Part shown: positions 9,169-18,717 of the stretch, piece by piece | How positions within the stretch are numbered: position 1 is the first letter of the stretch | Layout of the letters: each line of letters starts with the position of its first letter | Source of the DNA: Pseudorhodoplanes sp. | Lineage (GTDB): Bacteria > Pseudomonadota > Alphaproteobacteria > Rhizobiales > Xanthobacteraceae | Direction of reading: 5' to 3' | NCBI GenBank assembly: GCA_032027085.1 | Contig: JAVSMS010000001.1 | Location: forward strand, 2,442,501 to 2,506,500 | Length of the DNA stretch: 64,000 bases | Notes under the pieces: model-generated | Told to the model about the DNA's origin: nothing | Database searches by the model: none | Seen by the model: only the letters and a program-made list of their open reading frames with translations | Made by a program: the position numbers and the translations under genes

Positions 9169-10860
9169 ATGCCTGCCTCACAGCACCAGTCGCCCAAATC
9201 CGATATTGAAATCTCTCAGGCCGCAAAAATGCGGCTCATCGTCGATGTCGCCAAGGACAGGCTGGGCATCGACGCCAAGAACCTCGAGCCCTATGGCCAT
9301 TACAAGGCCAAGGTATCGATGGATTACATTAAATCGCTGGGCGACAAGAAGGACGGCAAGCTCATTCTGGTGTCGGCGATCTCGCCGACCCCGGCCGGCG
9401 AGGGCAAGACGACGACGACGGTCGGGCTCACCGACGCGCTGAATCATATCGGCAAGAAGGCCATGTGCGCGCTTCGCGAGCCTTCGCTCGGACCGTCTTT
9501 CGGCATGAAGGGCGGAGCGGCCGGCGGCGGCTACGCGCAGGTCGTGCCAATGGAGGATATCAATCTTCACTTCACCGGCGATTTCCACGCGATCACTGCC
9601 GCGCACAATCTGCTGGCGGCGCTGATCGACAACCATATCTACTGGGGCAACGCGCTCGGCATCGACAGCCGCCGTGTGACCTGGCGACGCGTCATGGACA
9701 TGAACGACCGTGCGCTGCGCGAGATCGTATGCTCGCTCGGCGGTGTCGCCAATGGATATCCGCGCGAGGCCGGCTTTGACATCACGGTCGCCTCGGAAGT
9801 GATGGCGATCTTCTGCCTCGCCAAGGACCTCGACGACCTGAAGGCCCGGCTCGGCAATATCATTGTCGCCTATACACGCGACCGCAAGCCGATCCGCGCC
9901 AAGGACCTGAACGCGCACGGCGCCATGACCGCTCTGCTGAAGGAAGCAATTGCGCCGAACCTGGTACAGACGCTGGAAGGCACGCCCGCCTTCATTCATG
10001 GTGGTCCGTTCGCCAATATCGCGCATGGCTGCAACTCGGTCGTGGCGACAACCACGGCGCTGAAACTCGCCGATTATGTGGTGACCGAGGCCGGCTTCGG
10101 CGCCGATCTCGGCGGCGAAAAGTTCCTCGACATCAAGTGCCGCAAGGCCGGGCTGAAACCGGATTGCGTGGTCATCGTCGCCACCATCCGCGCGCTCAAG
10201 ATGCATGGCGGGGTGAAGAAGGAAGATCTCAAGAAAGAGAATCTGAAGGCGCTGGAAGCGGGCATGGCCAATCTCGAGCGCCACATTGAAAACGTCAAAA
10301 AATTCGGCCTGCCGGCGGTGGTCTCGATCAACCGGTTTTCGGCCGATACCGACGCCGAAATCATGGTGGTCAAGAACAAGTGCAAGGCACTCGGCGTCGA
10401 GGCGCTGATGGCCGATCACTGGGCCATGGGCGGCGAAGGCGCGGCTGATGTGGCACGGGCCGTCGTGAAAGTTTGTGAGGGCAAGGCCAATCTCAAGCTG
10501 CTCTATCCGGACGACATGCCCCTGTTCGAAAAGATCCGCACGATCGCCAAGGAAATCTACCGCGCCGACGATGCCACCGCCGATAAATCGGTGAAGGATC
10601 AGCTGAAACAGTGGGAAGAGATGGGTTTCGGCAATCTGCCGGTCTGCATCGCCAAGACGCAGTATTCCTTCTCGACCAATCCAGACTCCAAGGGCGCGCC
10701 GACCGGCTTCAACATCCCGGTGCGCGAGGTGCGCCTCGCAGCCGGCGCGGAATTCATCGTAGCGATCTGCGGTGAGATCATGACCATGCCGGGCCTGCCC
10801 AAGGTGCCATCGGCGGACTCAATCGACGTCAAGGACGGCAAGATCGTCGGGCTGTTCTGA
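9169..10860 (+). CDS. fhs: Formate--tetrahydrofolate ligase
   Basis: ATP-dependent synthesis of 10-formyl-THF from formate and THF, the entry point of formate into biosynthesis. The 563-residue product is full length and carries the ATP-binding loop [14 protein letters not shown] near residue 71, the [20 protein letters not shown] stretch, and the folate-region motif [14 protein letters not shown]. The C-terminal end [19 protein letters not shown] is also typical. Placed after the oxalate genes and before formate dehydrogenase, it gives formate from Frc an assimilatory route next to the oxidative one. A clear terminator follows. Confidence 0.97.
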   Translation: MPASQHQSPKSDIEISQAAKMRLIVDVAKDRLGIDAKNLEPYGHYKAKVSMDYIKSLGDKKDGKLILVSAISPTPAGEGKTTTTVGLTDALNHIGKKAMCALREPSLGPSFGMKGGAAGGGYAQVVPMEDINLHFTGDFHAITAAHNLLAALIDNHIYWGNALGIDSRRVTWRRVMDMNDRALREIVCSLGGVANGYPREAGFDITVASEVMAIFCLAKDLDDLKARLGNIIVAYTRDRKPIRAKDLNAHGAMTALLKEAIAPNLVQTLEGTPAFIHGGPFANIAHGCNSVVATTTALKLADYVVTEAGFGADLGGEKFLDIKCRKAGLKPDCVVIVATIRALKMHGGVKKEDLKKENLKALEAGMANLERHIENVKKFGLPAVVSINRFSADTDAEIMVVKNKCKALGVEALMADHWAMGGEGAADVARAVVKVCEGKANLKLLYPDDMPLFEKIRTIAKEIYRADDATADKSVKDQLKQWEEMGFGNLPVCIAKTQYSFSTNPDSKGAPTGFNIPVREVRLAAGAEFIVAICGEIMTMPGLPKVPSADSIDVKDGKIVGLF

Positions 10861-10880
10861 CGAACCAACTTTTCCTGCAG

Positions 10881-10912
10881 GCCCTCTCCGTTCGCGCGGA
10901 GAGGGCTTTTTT
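10881..10912 (+). terminator. Rho-independent terminator after fhs
   Basis: GCCCTCTCCG at 10881-10890 pairs with CGGAGAGGGC at 10897-10906, followed directly by six T. It ends the fhs transcript and lies just before the end of the converging LysR gene. Confidence 0.85.
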
Positions 10913-10913
10913 A

Positions 10914-11810
10914 TCAGGCTTTGTTCATCGCTGCCGCAACGCGGCGCGCCTCGGCGACCAGCGCTGCGGTCTGTGGCGTCATCGGCTCACGCATCGGCAC
11001 AACCAGCCCGATGGTGTGCACGGCTTCAGGTCCCACGATGGGAATGGCGCGGATCGTGTCGGTGAGGCCAAGCGTTTCGGCCAGCTTCGCCGGCATCACG
11101 CTGGCCCAGCGCCCAGTCCGGATATGGGCGAACAGCACGATGACGGAATTCGATTCCAGCGTCGGCTGCGGGTCTCCGCCGGCATTGCGCAGCAGGTTTT
11201 CGATGATGCGCCGGTTTTGCATGTCCGGCGTCAAAAGGCAGAGAGGCACCTGCGCAACCTCGGCCCAGGTGACGCTGTCGCGATCGCCAAGCGGTGCGTC
11301 AGGCGCAGTAAGAAGCTGGTAGCGCTCCTGATAAAGCGGCACCGTATTCACGCGCCCGAGCGGTTCGTTGTCGAGATATGTGATGCCAGCGTCGATCTCC
11401 AGATTTTCCAGAAGCGTCAGGATCTGGATGGAGGTCTGCGAGAGAATGGTGAAGCGCACGTCGGGATGCTTGGCGCGATAGGGCGTCGTGATGGCGGCGA
11501 CCATTGCAAGCGTCGTCGGAATGGCGGCGATTTTCAGCCTGCCGGTCAGACCATGGCGGAGCGCGGAGATTTCCTGCCGCATGGCGCGGCTGTCGCCGAC
11601 AATGCGACGCGCCCAGTCGAGCGTGCGTTCGCCTTCCGGGGTGAACCCGATGAAGCGCGATCCGCGTTGGACCAGCAGCACGCCGAGCATTTCCTCGAGC
11701 TGTTTGATGCCGGCGGAGAGCGTGGGCTGAGTTACGCCGGAAGCCTCTGCGGCGCGACCAAAGTGCCGCTCGCGGGCCAGCGCCATGAGATATTCGAGCT
11801 GTTGGATCAA
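10914..11810 (-). CDS. LysR-family regulator divergent from formate dehydrogenase (FdsR-like)
   Basis: 298-residue LysR protein. Residues 1-60 form the winged HTH (IQQLEYLMALARERHFGRAA, then SGVTQPTLSAGIKQLEEMLG), followed by a two-lobed effector domain. It is transcribed away from the formate dehydrogenase genes across a 106-bp gap that contains a symmetrical T-N11-A site, the usual arrangement for a LysR regulator controlling the divergent operon. In Cupriavidus-type organisms a LysR protein (FdsR) controls fds genes in this layout; equivalence here is inferred from position. Effector probably formate or a related C1 compound. Confidence 0.85.
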   Translation of the reverse strand: MIQQLEYLMALARERHFGRAAEASGVTQPTLSAGIKQLEEMLGVLLVQRGSRFIGFTPEGERTLDWARRIVGDSRAMRQEISALRHGLTGRLKIAAIPTTLAMVAAITTPYRAKHPDVRFTILSQTSIQILTLLENLEIDAGITYLDNEPLGRVNTVPLYQERYQLLTAPDAPLGDRDSVTWAEVAQVPLCLLTPDMQNRRIIENLLRNAGGDPQPTLESNSVIVLFAHIRTGRWASVMPAKLAETLGLTDTIRAIPIVGPEAVHTIGLVVPMREPMTPQTAALVAEARRVAAAMNKA

Positions 11811-11843
11811 TGACTTAGTTCCTTTATTCCACCATAGGCCCTT

Positions 11844-11862
11844 CGATAGATTTTTTCAATCG
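11844..11862. promoter_or_regulatory. LysR-type operator CGAT-N11-ATCG between lysR and fdh
   Basis: CGAT at 11844-11847 and ATCG at 11859-11862 are reverse complements separated by exactly 11 bases, fulfilling the T-N11-A rule for LysR binding sites. It lies 34 bp upstream of the lysR start and 55 bp upstream of the fdh start, where an activator/autorepressor site is expected. Confidence 0.55.
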
Positions 11863-11916
11863 TCGCATTGAGACTTGGGGATTGTTCTAAACTGACTGTG
11901 CCGCGATGCTGGTATT

Positions 11917-13644
11917 ATGAATACACACGTCACGCCACCTCACTCGAAGGCGGCTCTGAACGGAGGGGGTGGTCGCAGACGCGCCCGCCAGACTCCCAAG
12001 GGTCGTCAGGTCGATCTGCAGGCGCTTGAGGAAATCCAGGCCCTGCTGACGGACCGTCCGCGCCGCCGCGATCTCCTGATCGAGCATCTGCATCTGATCC
12101 AGGACAGATACGGCCATCTCTCTGCCGCGCATCTGAATGCGCTCGCCGCTGAGATGAAGATGGCGCAGGCGGAAGTGTACGAGGTTGCGACCTTCTACGC
12201 GCATTTCGATGTCGTGAAGGAAGGCGAAACGCCGCCGCCGGCCATCACCGTGCGGGTGTGCGATTCTCTTTCCTGCGCCATGGCGGGCGCGGAGCGACTG
12301 CTCGAAAAGCTGCCGGCGATTCTCGGCAAGGATGTGTGCGTCGTGCGCGCCCCTTGCATGGGCGCCTGCGAGCGTGCGCCCGTTGCTGCCGTCGGTCATG
12401 TGCAGACCTTCAACGCCACGACCGAAAGCGTTGCAAATGCTGTGAAGGGCGACACGCACGCGCATGCCGCAAAGCCCGAAGTGTCGTTCGAGCAATATCG
12501 CGCCAGCGGTGGTTACACGCTGCTGAGCGGATGCCTTGCAGGCAAACGCACGCGCGAGGATACCATCAAGGCAGTTGATGATGCAGGCCTGCGCGGTCTT
12601 GGCGGCGCCGGTTTTCCTACCGGCCGCAAGTGGACTTTGGTGCGGGCAGAGCCAGCGCCGCGCCTGATGGCGGTGAACGGCGACGAAGGCGAGCCCGGCA
12701 CCTTCAAGGATCGCTATTATCTCGCGCGCGATCCGCATCGCTTCATCGAAGGCATGCTGCTCGCTGCCTGGGTCGTCGAAGCGGCGCACGTCTATTTTTA
12801 TCTGCGCGACGAATATCCCGAATTACGGCTGATGCTGATCGAGGAGATCGCCAAGGCGGAAGCGGCTGGTCTCTCGCCGCACACCAAGTTGCATCTGCGG
12901 CGCGGCGCCGGCGCTTACATCTGCGGCGAAGAATCGGCGATGATCGAATCGATCGAAGGCAAACGCGGCCTGCCACGGCACCGTCCGCCCTATGTGGCGC
13001 AAGTCGGCATTTTCGGCCGACCGACGCTGGTTCAGAATGTCGAGACGCTTTACTGGGTGCGTGACATCGTTGAGCGCGGAGCAGAGTGGTTCACATCGCA
13101 GGGGCGCAACGAGCGCAAGGGCTTCCGCTCGTTCTCGGTTTCCGGCCGCGTGAAAAATCCGGGTGTGAAGGTCGCGCCCGCCGGGATCACGATGCAAGAA
13201 TTGATCGACGAATATTGCGGCGGCATGGCAGATGGTCACACATTCAAGGCCTATCTTCCGGGCGGCGCGTCCGGCGGTATCTTGCCGGCATCGATGGCCG
13301 ATATCCCGCTCGATTTTGGAACCCTGGAAATGCACGGCTGCTTCGTCGGGTCGCACGCGGTTGTGGTGCTCTCCGACAAGGACGATATGAAGGCCGTCGC
13401 GCTCAACCTGATGAAATTCTTCGAGGATGAGAGCTGCGGCCAATGCACGCCCTGCCGCGTTGGCACCGAGAAGGCGGTCAAGCTCATGCAGCAGGGGCCC
13501 TGGAACGAAGCGCTGCTGGAAGAGCTTTCCAATGCGATGCGCGATGCGTCGATCTGCGGCCTCGGCCAGGCCGCGCCGAACCCGCTGGTAAGCGTGCTGA
13601 AGCGTTTTCCGGACGATCTGAAAAAGCCGCTGCAGAACTGGTGA
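11917..13644 (+). CDS. NAD-dependent formate dehydrogenase, fused diaphorase (gamma-beta) subunit
   Basis: Electron-output subunit of a soluble formate dehydrogenase. The 575-residue protein fuses a NuoE/FdsG-like domain to a NuoF/FdsB-like domain. The first (about residues 30-160) carries the [2Fe-2S] cysteines Cys115, Cys120, Cys147 and Cys151. The second shows the FMN-binding GLRGLGGAGFPTGRKW, the NADH loop GAGAYICGEESAMIESIEG, and the [4Fe-4S] motif ESCGQCTPCRVG near the end. This fused form is known from Methylobacterium Fdh1B, of similar length. It starts 106 bp from the divergent LysR gene and ends 4 bp before the catalytic subunit gene. Confidence 0.94.
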   Translation: MNTHVTPPHSKAALNGGGGRRRARQTPKGRQVDLQALEEIQALLTDRPRRRDLLIEHLHLIQDRYGHLSAAHLNALAAEMKMAQAEVYEVATFYAHFDVVKEGETPPPAITVRVCDSLSCAMAGAERLLEKLPAILGKDVCVVRAPCMGACERAPVAAVGHVQTFNATTESVANAVKGDTHAHAAKPEVSFEQYRASGGYTLLSGCLAGKRTREDTIKAVDDAGLRGLGGAGFPTGRKWTLVRAEPAPRLMAVNGDEGEPGTFKDRYYLARDPHRFIEGMLLAAWVVEAAHVYFYLRDEYPELRLMLIEEIAKAEAAGLSPHTKLHLRRGAGAYICGEESAMIESIEGKRGLPRHRPPYVAQVGIFGRPTLVQNVETLYWVRDIVERGAEWFTSQGRNERKGFRSFSVSGRVKNPGVKVAPAGITMQELIDEYCGGMADGHTFKAYLPGGASGGILPASMADIPLDFGTLEMHGCFVGSHAVVVLSDKDDMKAVALNLMKFFEDESCGQCTPCRVGTEKAVKLMQQGPWNEALLEELSNAMRDASICGLGQAAPNPLVSVLKRFPDDLKKPLQNW

Positions 13645-13648
13645 CGCG

Positions 13649-16528
13649 ATGAATGAACAGAAAATGCCGGTCGGCTATGGTCACGACAAGAAGGGCGCCG
13701 CCGGTGGCAATACCCGAAATGACGGCCGCGTGCATGTCGTTCACGCGACGCCCGAGCACGAGGAAAAATGCTTGACCTTCAAGTTGGATGGTCGCGAAGT
13801 TCACGCGCGCGAGGGCGAGACCATCTGGCAGGTTGCCAAGCGCGAAGGCATCGATATCCCGCATTTGTGCTATTCGCCGGAGCCCGGCTACCGTGCCGAC
13901 GGTAATTGTCGCGCCTGCATGGTCGAGATCGAGGGAGAGCGCGTGCTGGCGGCGAGCTGCATCCGCAAGCCGAGCCAAGGCATGAAGGTGAATGTCTCGA
14001 ACCATCGTGCCGAGCGCGCGCGCAAGATGGTGTTCGATCTGCTGGTGTCCGATCAGCCCAAGCGCGAAGAGGCGCATGATCCAGACTCCAAGTTCTGGTC
14101 CTGGGCCGACAAGATGGGTATCGAGACCGGCCGTTTTCCTGAGCGGGAGAAGCCGGAAACCGACCGCAGCCATCCGGCGATGGCGGTCAATCTCGACGCC
14201 TGCATCCACTGCAATCTCTGCGTCCGCGCTTGTCGCGAAGTGCAGGTCAACGACGTGATCGGGATGGCCGGGCGCGGCCACAGCGAGAAGATCGTCTTCG
14301 ACTTCGATGATCCGATGGGCAATTCAACCTGCGTCGGCTGCGGCGAGTGCGTGCAGGCTTGCCCGACCGGCGCCCTGATGCCGGCGACCATGGTGGACGC
14401 GAACAACGTCTACAAGGGCAAGCCCGACCGCACCGTGGATTCGGTCTGCCCCTATTGCGGCGTCGGCTGCCAGATCACCTATCAGATCAAGGACGACAAA
14501 ATCGTCGCCGTCACCGGCCGCAACGGTCCGGCCAACGAAAACCGGCTCTGCGTGAAAGGTCGCTTCGGTTTCGACTATGTCCACAACAAGCAGCGCCTCT
14601 TGAAGCCGTTGATCCGCAAGGACGGCGCGCCGAAAGTGCCGCACGAATTCATTGACCCGTCGAATCCGTATACGCATTTCCGCGAGGCGACCTGGGACGA
14701 GGCGCTGGACCGCGCCGCCAGCGGTCTTGTGAAGATCCGCGACCGCGACGGGCCGCAGGCGCTGGCTGGTTTCGGCTCCGCCAAAGGTTCGAACGAAGAG
14801 GCCTATCTGTTTCAGAAGCTGGTGCGTACCGGCTTCGGCACCAATAACGTCGATCACTGCACGAGGCTTTGCCACGCCTCGTCGGTCGCGGCGCTTCTGG
14901 AAGGCGTCGGCTCCGCGGCGGTGACCGCGACTTTCAACGAGTGCAGGAACTCCGAAGTCATCATTGTCATCGGCGCCAACCCGACGGAGAACCATCCCGT
15001 TGCGGCTACCTTCTTCAAGCAGGCGGCCAAACGCGGCACCAAGCTGGTCATCATGGACCCGCGCGGCACGGCGATGAAGCGTCACGCCTGGAAGATGATG
15101 CAGTTCAAGAACGGCACCGACGTCGCGATGCTCAACGCGATGCTGAACGTGATCGTGGAGGAAAAGCTCTACGACCAACAATATATCCAGACCTATGTCG
15201 AGGGCTTTGAGGCCTGGAAAGAGAATATCAAGGACTTCACGCCGGAGGAGATGGAGCCGATCTGCGGCATCCCGGCGGAGACCTTGCGCGACGTCGCGCG
15301 CGCGTATGCGCGCGCCGAAAGCTCGATCATCTTCTGGGGCATGGGCGTCTCGCAGCACACCCACGGCACCGACAATGCGCGCTGCCTGATCGCGCTCGCG
15401 CTGATTACCGGGCAGATCGGACGCCCCGGCACCGGCCTGCATCCTTTGCGTGGCCAGAACAACGTGCAGGGCGCCTCCGACGCCGGCCTCATTCCGATGT
15501 TCTTCCCCGATTACAGGTCGGTGGAGAATCCGGAGATCCGCGCGCAGTATGAGAAGGCCTGGGGCGTGAAGCTCGATCCCAAGCGCGGCAAGACCGTGGT
15601 CGAGATTATGGACGCGATCCACGCAAACGAGATCAAGGGCATGTATATCGAGGGCGAAAACCCGGCGATGTCCGACCCCGATCTCAACCACGCGCGCGAG
15701 GCTTTGGCGCATCTCGAACATCTCGTGGTGCAGGATCTCTTCCTCACCGAGACCGCGGTTTATGCCGACGTGATTCTGCCGGCGTCAGGCTGGCCGGAGA
15801 AGGACGGCACCGTCACCAACACGAACCGTCAGGTGCAGGTGGGCCGGCAGGCCATCCCGCTGCCGGGCGAGGTGCGGCAGGACCTCTGGATCATTCAGGA
15901 CATCGCCAAGCGCATGGGTCTGAATTGGAACTACAAGAGCGTGAGCGAGGTCTATACCGAGATGGCCTCGATGATGCCGGCGCTCGACAACATCTCCTGG
16001 GAACGCCTGATGCGCGAGGATGCGGTCACCTATCCGTCCGACGCGCCGGACAAGCCGGGCCGCGACGTCGTGTTCGACAAGGGCTTCCCGCGTCCGGGCG
16101 GCTTCGCCAAGCTCGTCGCCGCGAAGCTGACACCGCCGGACGAAACGCCGGACCACGAATATCCCTACATCCTCTCGACCGGCCGCCAGCTCGAACACTG
16201 GCACACCGGGTCGATGACACGCCGCGCCGAAGTGCTTGATGCAATAGAGCCGAATGCCATCGCGCAGGTCTCGCGCGGCACCATCGCCAGGCTCGGCATC
16301 CAGCCGGGCGACATGATCCGCGTCACCACGCGCCGCGGCGCGGTCGAGTTGCAGTCGCGGCAGGATGATGCGGTGCCGGACGGCGTCGTGTTCATCCCCT
16401 TCGCCTATGTCGAAGCGGCAGCGAACCTCTTGACCAACCCGGCGCTCGACCCGTTCGGGAAGATCCCCGAGTTCAAGTATTGCGCGGCAAAGGTGGAAGC
16501 CGTGCCGGTCCGGGAAGCGGCGGAGTAA
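13649..16528 (+). CDS. Formate dehydrogenase catalytic (alpha) subunit, Mo/W-bis-MGD type
   Basis: Oxidises formate to CO2 in the cytoplasm and passes electrons through iron-sulfur clusters to the diaphorase. The 959 residues contain, in order, a [2Fe-2S] ferredoxin domain (CYSPEPGYRADGNCRACM), a His-Cys3 region, two [4Fe-4S] motifs (CIHCNLCVRAC, CVGCGECVQACPTGA), the extra cluster motif CPYCGVGC, and the molybdopterin domains. The metal ligand is a cysteine, Cys408, followed by His409 (HCTRLCHASS); there is no selenocysteine. Domain plan and length match Methylobacterium Fdh1A, which uses tungsten, but the metal cannot be read from sequence. No fdhD/fdsC or fdsD gene follows. Confidence 0.95.
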   Translation: MNEQKMPVGYGHDKKGAAGGNTRNDGRVHVVHATPEHEEKCLTFKLDGREVHAREGETIWQVAKREGIDIPHLCYSPEPGYRADGNCRACMVEIEGERVLAASCIRKPSQGMKVNVSNHRAERARKMVFDLLVSDQPKREEAHDPDSKFWSWADKMGIETGRFPEREKPETDRSHPAMAVNLDACIHCNLCVRACREVQVNDVIGMAGRGHSEKIVFDFDDPMGNSTCVGCGECVQACPTGALMPATMVDANNVYKGKPDRTVDSVCPYCGVGCQITYQIKDDKIVAVTGRNGPANENRLCVKGRFGFDYVHNKQRLLKPLIRKDGAPKVPHEFIDPSNPYTHFREATWDEALDRAASGLVKIRDRDGPQALAGFGSAKGSNEEAYLFQKLVRTGFGTNNVDHCTRLCHASSVAALLEGVGSAAVTATFNECRNSEVIIVIGANPTENHPVAATFFKQAAKRGTKLVIMDPRGTAMKRHAWKMMQFKNGTDVAMLNAMLNVIVEEKLYDQQYIQTYVEGFEAWKENIKDFTPEEMEPICGIPAETLRDVARAYARAESSIIFWGMGVSQHTHGTDNARCLIALALITGQIGRPGTGLHPLRGQNNVQGASDAGLIPMFFPDYRSVENPEIRAQYEKAWGVKLDPKRGKTVVEIMDAIHANEIKGMYIEGENPAMSDPDLNHAREALAHLEHLVVQDLFLTETAVYADVILPASGWPEKDGTVTNTNRQVQVGRQAIPLPGEVRQDLWIIQDIAKRMGLNWNYKSVSEVYTEMASMMPALDNISWERLMREDAVTYPSDAPDKPGRDVVFDKGFPRPGGFAKLVAAKLTPPDETPDHEYPYILSTGRQLEHWHTGSMTRRAEVLDAIEPNAIAQVSRGTIARLGIQPGDMIRVTTRRGAVELQSRQDDAVPDGVVFIPFAYVEAAANLLTNPALDPFGKIPEFKYCAAKVEAVPVREAAE

Positions 16529-16571
16529 TGCGCTTCACGTCTTCCGAGAGTACTGCGAGCCGTCAGGCTGG

Positions 16572-17189
16572 TTATCCAGCCTGACGCAACTTCTCAAGCT
16601 CCGCTTCCAGTTCGGCGATCTTTCTATCGCGCTCGGTCAGCGCTGCCGCCACATCGGCTGCATCGAAGCGCTGCGGAATGTGTTGCGGGCAATTCGTATC
16701 CCAGGCTGAGATTGTGAACAGGATCGCCTGCTCCGGCCTTGCCCTGTAGTCCGGTGGCATCAGCCGCGCCACGAGGGCGGCGTCATTCTCCACTACGCGT
16801 GCGCGGCCCCAGATCTTGATGCGCTGCCGGTGCGCGTAGTCGATCAGAAACAAATAGGCTTTGGGATTGTCGGCGAGATTGCCCGCGGTGATATATTGCC
16901 GGTTGCCGGAAAAATCTGCGAAGCCCAGTGTTGCCTCATCGAGCACGTGCAAAAAGCCGGCCGGACCGCCGCGATGCTGGATGTAGGGTTGTCCTTCGGC
17001 ATTTGCGGTCGCCAGGAAAATGCTGGTCTGCGATTCAATGAACGCTTTCAACTCGGACGTAATGAGACTCTGCCATCCGCCCCGCTCTTCCATGCGCGCA
17101 TAAGAGTGGCGCGATCCCTTTCGGTTCTGGATCGCCTTCACGGTCGGAGTGAAGGCGACATCGCTGGACGGGCGTTTGAGCGTCGTCAT
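16572..17189 (-). CDS. Pyridoxamine 5'-phosphate oxidase-family FMN-binding protein
   Basis: 205-residue split-barrel flavoprotein. The barrel covers roughly residues 40-175, with FIESQTSIFLATANAEGQPY and the FMN-phosphate/aromatic region FADFSGNRQYITAGNLADNP, followed by KIWGRARVV. The last 25 residues are a charged coiled coil (TERDRKIAELEAELEKLRQ). Such proteins often reduce or bind flavin substrates and are not the PdxH of vitamin B6 synthesis. It is divergent from a LysR gene across about 206 bp, suggesting control by that regulator. Substrate unknown. Confidence 0.83.
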   Translation of the reverse strand: MTTLKRPSSDVAFTPTVKAIQNRKGSRHSYARMEERGGWQSLITSELKAFIESQTSIFLATANAEGQPYIQHRGGPAGFLHVLDEATLGFADFSGNRQYITAGNLADNPKAYLFLIDYAHRQRIKIWGRARVVENDAALVARLMPPDYRARPEQAILFTISAWDTNCPQHIPQRFDAADVAAALTERDRKIAELEAELEKLRQAG

Positions 17190-17395
17190 GTGACGTTGCC
17201 GCTGCTATTTCCAATCAACACTATCAGCCGGTTGCGATGCAGCCGGGCGGTGTCGATGGTGGGAGAGGTCGGGAGGCGGGACATGGGAATCTCCTGGCGC
17301 TTGGTCTTGTGCCACCGCGCAGGGATTTATGCCCTTTCACAATATGGATATAGTACGCTTTTCCAGTAATCATCCTCTCGTTTTTTGGAAATATA

Positions 17396-18295
17396 ATGGA
17401 TCGCCTGGACGCAATGGAGATGGTGCTGGCCGTGGTCGAGGCCGGAAGCCTGTCCGGGGCCGCGCGGCGCACCGGCACGCCGCTTGCTACCGTCAGCCGC
17501 AAGATTTCCGAGCTTGAGGCGCATCTGAAGACGCGGCTATTCAACCGCAGCAGTCGCCGCATCGTACTGACTGACGCCGGACGGACGTATGTCGCGGCTT
17601 GCGAGCGAATTCTCGAGGACGTCGGCGAGGCGGAGCGCGCGGCGGCCGGAGAATACAGTGTGCCGCGCGGCGATCTGGTGATCACGGCGCCGATTGTTTT
17701 CGGACGGCTGCACGTCCTCCCGGTGGTTGCGGAGTTTCTCGCCGCCTATCCCGAGATCGACATACGCCTGGCGTTGTCTGATCGCGTCGCGGCGCTGCTG
17801 GACGATCACATCGATGTCGGTCTTCGGATTGGCGCCTTGCCGGACAGCAGCCTCATTGCGCTCCGGATCGGAATGATCCGGCAGATCGTCTGCGGCAGCC
17901 CCGACTATTTTTCCGCGCATGGCGTGCCTCGCAAACCTGAAGCTCTCGCCGCGCACCGCTGCATCGCGTTTGAAGGATTGACCCCGGGCGGCGCCTGGAT
18001 ATTCCGCAACGGCGGCGCGCTGACGTCCATTCCGGTGCGGGCGCGTCTCTCGGTCAATACGGCAGAGGCCGCGATCGACGCCGCGTTGTCGGGACTTGGA
18101 ATGACGCGCGTGCTCTCTTATCAAGTTGCAGGCGCGCTGAAGGCCGGTTCGCTTCGAGCCGTGCTGACGCGCTATGAACCGGAGCCATGGCCCGTCAGTC
18201 TCGTCTATCTGGGACAAGGCCGTCTGCCGCTCAAGCTGCGGGCTTTTCTCGATTTCGCGGCGCCACGGCTGAAGCGCAGGCTGACGCGGATGTGA
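17396..18295 (+). CDS. LysR-family transcriptional regulator
   Basis: 299 residues; N-terminal HTH (MDRLDAMEMVLAVVEAGSLS, ARRTGTPLATVSRKISELEA) and a type-2 periplasmic-binding-like effector domain. It belongs to the large DsdC/AaeR-like group, which often controls a divergent redox or detoxification gene; here that is the FMN-binding protein at 16572-17189. I found no convincing operator in the 206-bp gap. Inducer unknown. Confidence 0.85.
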   Translation: MDRLDAMEMVLAVVEAGSLSGAARRTGTPLATVSRKISELEAHLKTRLFNRSSRRIVLTDAGRTYVAACERILEDVGEAERAAAGEYSVPRGDLVITAPIVFGRLHVLPVVAEFLAAYPEIDIRLALSDRVAALLDDHIDVGLRIGALPDSSLIALRIGMIRQIVCGSPDYFSAHGVPRKPEALAAHRCIAFEGLTPGGAWIFRNGGALTSIPVRARLSVNTAEAAIDAALSGLGMTRVLSYQVAGALKAGSLRAVLTRYEPEPWPVSLVYLGQGRLPLKLRAFLDFAAPRLKRRLTRM

Positions 18296-18324
18296 ATCAA
18301 TCCGCCTTGGCGGGGACGGCGAAA

Positions 18325-18573
18325 TCACCCCGCCTTCTTATCCTTCAAGTAGGGCTCCACCGGTCCCTTCAGCTTAATGGTCAGCGGATTGCCGAACCGG
18401 TCCTTGGCGTTGCCCGCCGCAACGCGAATCCAGCCCTCGCTGACGCAATATTCCTCGACATTGGTCTTTTCCTTGCCCGCGAAGCGGATGCCGATATCCC
18501 GCTTCAGAAGCTCTTCATTGTAGTAGGGGCTGTTCGGATCGACCGAGAGGCGGTCGGGAAGCGTGTCGCTCAT
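18325..18573 (-). CDS. DUF3297 family protein
   Basis: Small cytosolic protein of 82 residues starting MSDTLPDRLSVDPNSPYYNE. It matches the DUF3297 family, widespread in proteobacteria, of unknown biochemical role (sometimes mislabelled glutathione peroxidase). The conserved DIGIRFAGKEKTNVEEYCVS and GNAKDRFGNPLTIKLKGPVE segments are present. I chose ATG 18573 over an upstream TTG at 18582, which would add only three residues. It stands alone between a convergent LysR gene and a terminator belonging to the next gene. Confidence 0.8.
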   Translation of the reverse strand: MSDTLPDRLSVDPNSPYYNEELLKRDIGIRFAGKEKTNVEEYCVSEGWIRVAAGNAKDRFGNPLTIKLKGPVEPYLKDKKAG

Positions 18574-18672
18574 GGCATCCAATTCCGGGTGAACGATTCG
18601 ACGTGGAAACGTTACGGACGCAAGGGGTCGCAGACAACTGCGACCCTCGTGAGGCGGCGCGAAAATAGAAAA

Positions 18673-18698
18673 GGCTCCCGCACATTCATGCGGGAGCC
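18673..18698 (-). terminator. Rho-independent terminator of the 120-residue secreted protein gene
   Basis: GGCTCCCGCA (18673-18682) and TGCGGGAGCC (18689-18698) form a perfect ten-base stem around a six-base loop. Read on the minus strand it is followed by TTTTCTATTTT, so it terminates the gene that ends at 18718. Confidence 0.85.
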
Positions 18699-18717
18699 TT
18701 GGCTGAAAAATCAGCGA

